A stretch of 35,052 nucleotides of DNA from Oceanisphaera arctica (GTDB taxonomy: Bacteria > Pseudomonadota > Gammaproteobacteria > Enterobacterales > Aeromonadaceae). Each line of letters begins with the position of its first letter. Position 1 is the stretch's first letter. Shown piece by piece: positions 34,399-35,052 of the stretch. The stretch lies in contig NZ_MPZM01000034.1 of the NCBI RefSeq assembly GCF_002936955.1, positions 1 through 35,052 of the forward strand, in the 5' to 3' direction. The translations under genes were made by a program, and so were the position numbers. The notes beneath the pieces were generated by a model. It was not told the origin of the DNA and ran no database searches. It was given only the letters and a program-made list of their open reading frames with translations.

Positions 34399-34935
34399 AT
34401 GTTACTACAACCAAATGATTGCTGGCGCTGGTTTATGGGAGATGAGCGACACCTGATGCTGGATTTGGGGGCGGAAATGCTGTTCAGCACGCCTTATATC
34501 AAGAAGCAGCTGGTGTGCCCGGAAAATATGGATCAGTGCTTTTCGGTAGAAGATACCGGCCTCTATTACAGCTTTATCGATAAGCTGTCCTCTATCAGCG
34601 CCCCTGCGCAACGGGTGCAGGCTGCCCTGAACGGCGTTGCCATCGCCCGCTTTTACAAACCACTGATGCCACAAAGCTGGTTTTTTGAGCCGCAGGCCGA
34701 TTATCATCAGCCGCAATTGGGTGAGCTGATCGCACTCGATATCCAGACCGAACTGCTGACCATGATGGTGGTGGAAACTTCGCCGGCGGCGACGGTCTGC
34801 ATGTCCTTGTCGGCGGATCAGCTGCTGGCGGGAACCAAACAATTACCGACCTTCGGCGCCATCAAGGTGATGAACGACAGGATCATCAGTCTGGAAGCAT
34901 CTTATCGAGAAGAAGAAATCAGGAAAGTGGGATAA
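34399..34935 (+). CDS. zapC: Cell division protein ZapC
   Basis: FtsZ-associated protein that promotes bundling of FtsZ filaments at midcell. The 178-aa product aligns with E. coli ZapC at the start (LQPNDCWRWF against IKPDDNWRWY), in the middle (ARFYKPLMPQSWFF against IRYLKPQMPKSWHF) and near the end (AIKVMNDRI). ATG 34399 has AAAGG about 10 bases upstream; the in-frame GTG at 34390 overlaps that site. Position after pyrD is conserved with E. coli. Confidence 0.92.
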   Translation: MLLQPNDCWRWFMGDERHLMLDLGAEMLFSTPYIKKQLVCPENMDQCFSVEDTGLYYSFIDKLSSISAPAQRVQAALNGVAIARFYKPLMPQSWFFEPQADYHQPQLGELIALDIQTELLTMMVVETSPAATVCMSLSADQLLAGTKQLPTFGAIKVMNDRIISLEASYREEEIRKVG

Positions 34936-34941
34936 ACAAAA

Positions 34942-34969
34942 TTGTAAGCTGTAAGCGATCAGCTGTAAG
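34942..34969 (-). repeat. CTTACAG heptamer array after zapC
   Basis: On the minus strand four 7-bp steps read CTTACAG, CTGATCG, CTTACAG, CTTACAA. It begins seven bases after the zapC stop. Nothing further is recognised from 34970 to the window end. Confidence 0.65.
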
Positions 34970-35052
34970 AAGAACAACGTTGATAGCTTGAGTTGGGTGT
35001 TCGGGAATCAATAACAAGAGGGAGATAACAGGGGGAGGGGATTCGTTGACAC

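Overview
The window reads as ordinary chromosomal core of a gammaproteobacterium. Gene order (rne/rluC-maf-yceD-rpmF-plsX-fabHDG-acpP-fabF-pabC-mltG-tmk-holB-tatD, then msrC-proQ-prc, then pepN-gdhB-pyrD-zapC) and protein sequences point to an Aeromonadales-like organism (Oceanimonas/Oceanisphaera/Zobellella/Aeromonas neighbourhood). That placement is inference; I ran no search. No rRNA, tRNA, CRISPR array, insertion sequence, prophage or defence island was seen.

Layout. 1-2554 (-): RNase E, running off the left edge, with a probable one-base frameshift near 320-335. 2886-4474 (+): rluC and a HAD phosphatase, divergent from rne. 4740-5318 (-): maf/yceF. 5484-16169 (+): a long fatty-acid/cell-envelope/replication block, yceD to tatD. 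16464-17844: an NfeD-like/SPFH pair. 18206-19384 (-): a Bcr/CflA drug exporter. 19487-19582 (-): a small RNA that I recognise as an SdsR (RyeB) homologue. 19780: LexA-controlled yebG. 20167-21954 (-): an ABC exporter. 22030-25139: msrC, proQ, prc. 25221-34935: pepN, a decapitated DUF2835 gene, the 180-kDa-class NAD-glutamate dehydrogenase, pyrD and zapC.

How the genes fit. plsX-fabH-fabD-fabG-acpP-fabF make acyl-ACP and feed it to phospholipid synthesis. A FadR-like operator just before acpP suggests the usual fatty-acid control. pabC, mltG, tmk and holB are tightly overlapped. gdhB and pyrD are separated by an intrinsic terminator.

The unexpected content is in the spacers: the SdsR-like sRNA; tandem heptanucleotide arrays (7-bp period) in at least six places; several nested-palindrome elements (HAD/maf, fabD/fabG, tatD/nfeD, qmcA/bcr); a DUF2835 remnant; ARG-box-like repeats before gdhB; and terminators that abut the starts of pabC and pyrD. 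Four genes (plsX, tatD, nfeD, prc) appear to use TTG starts.
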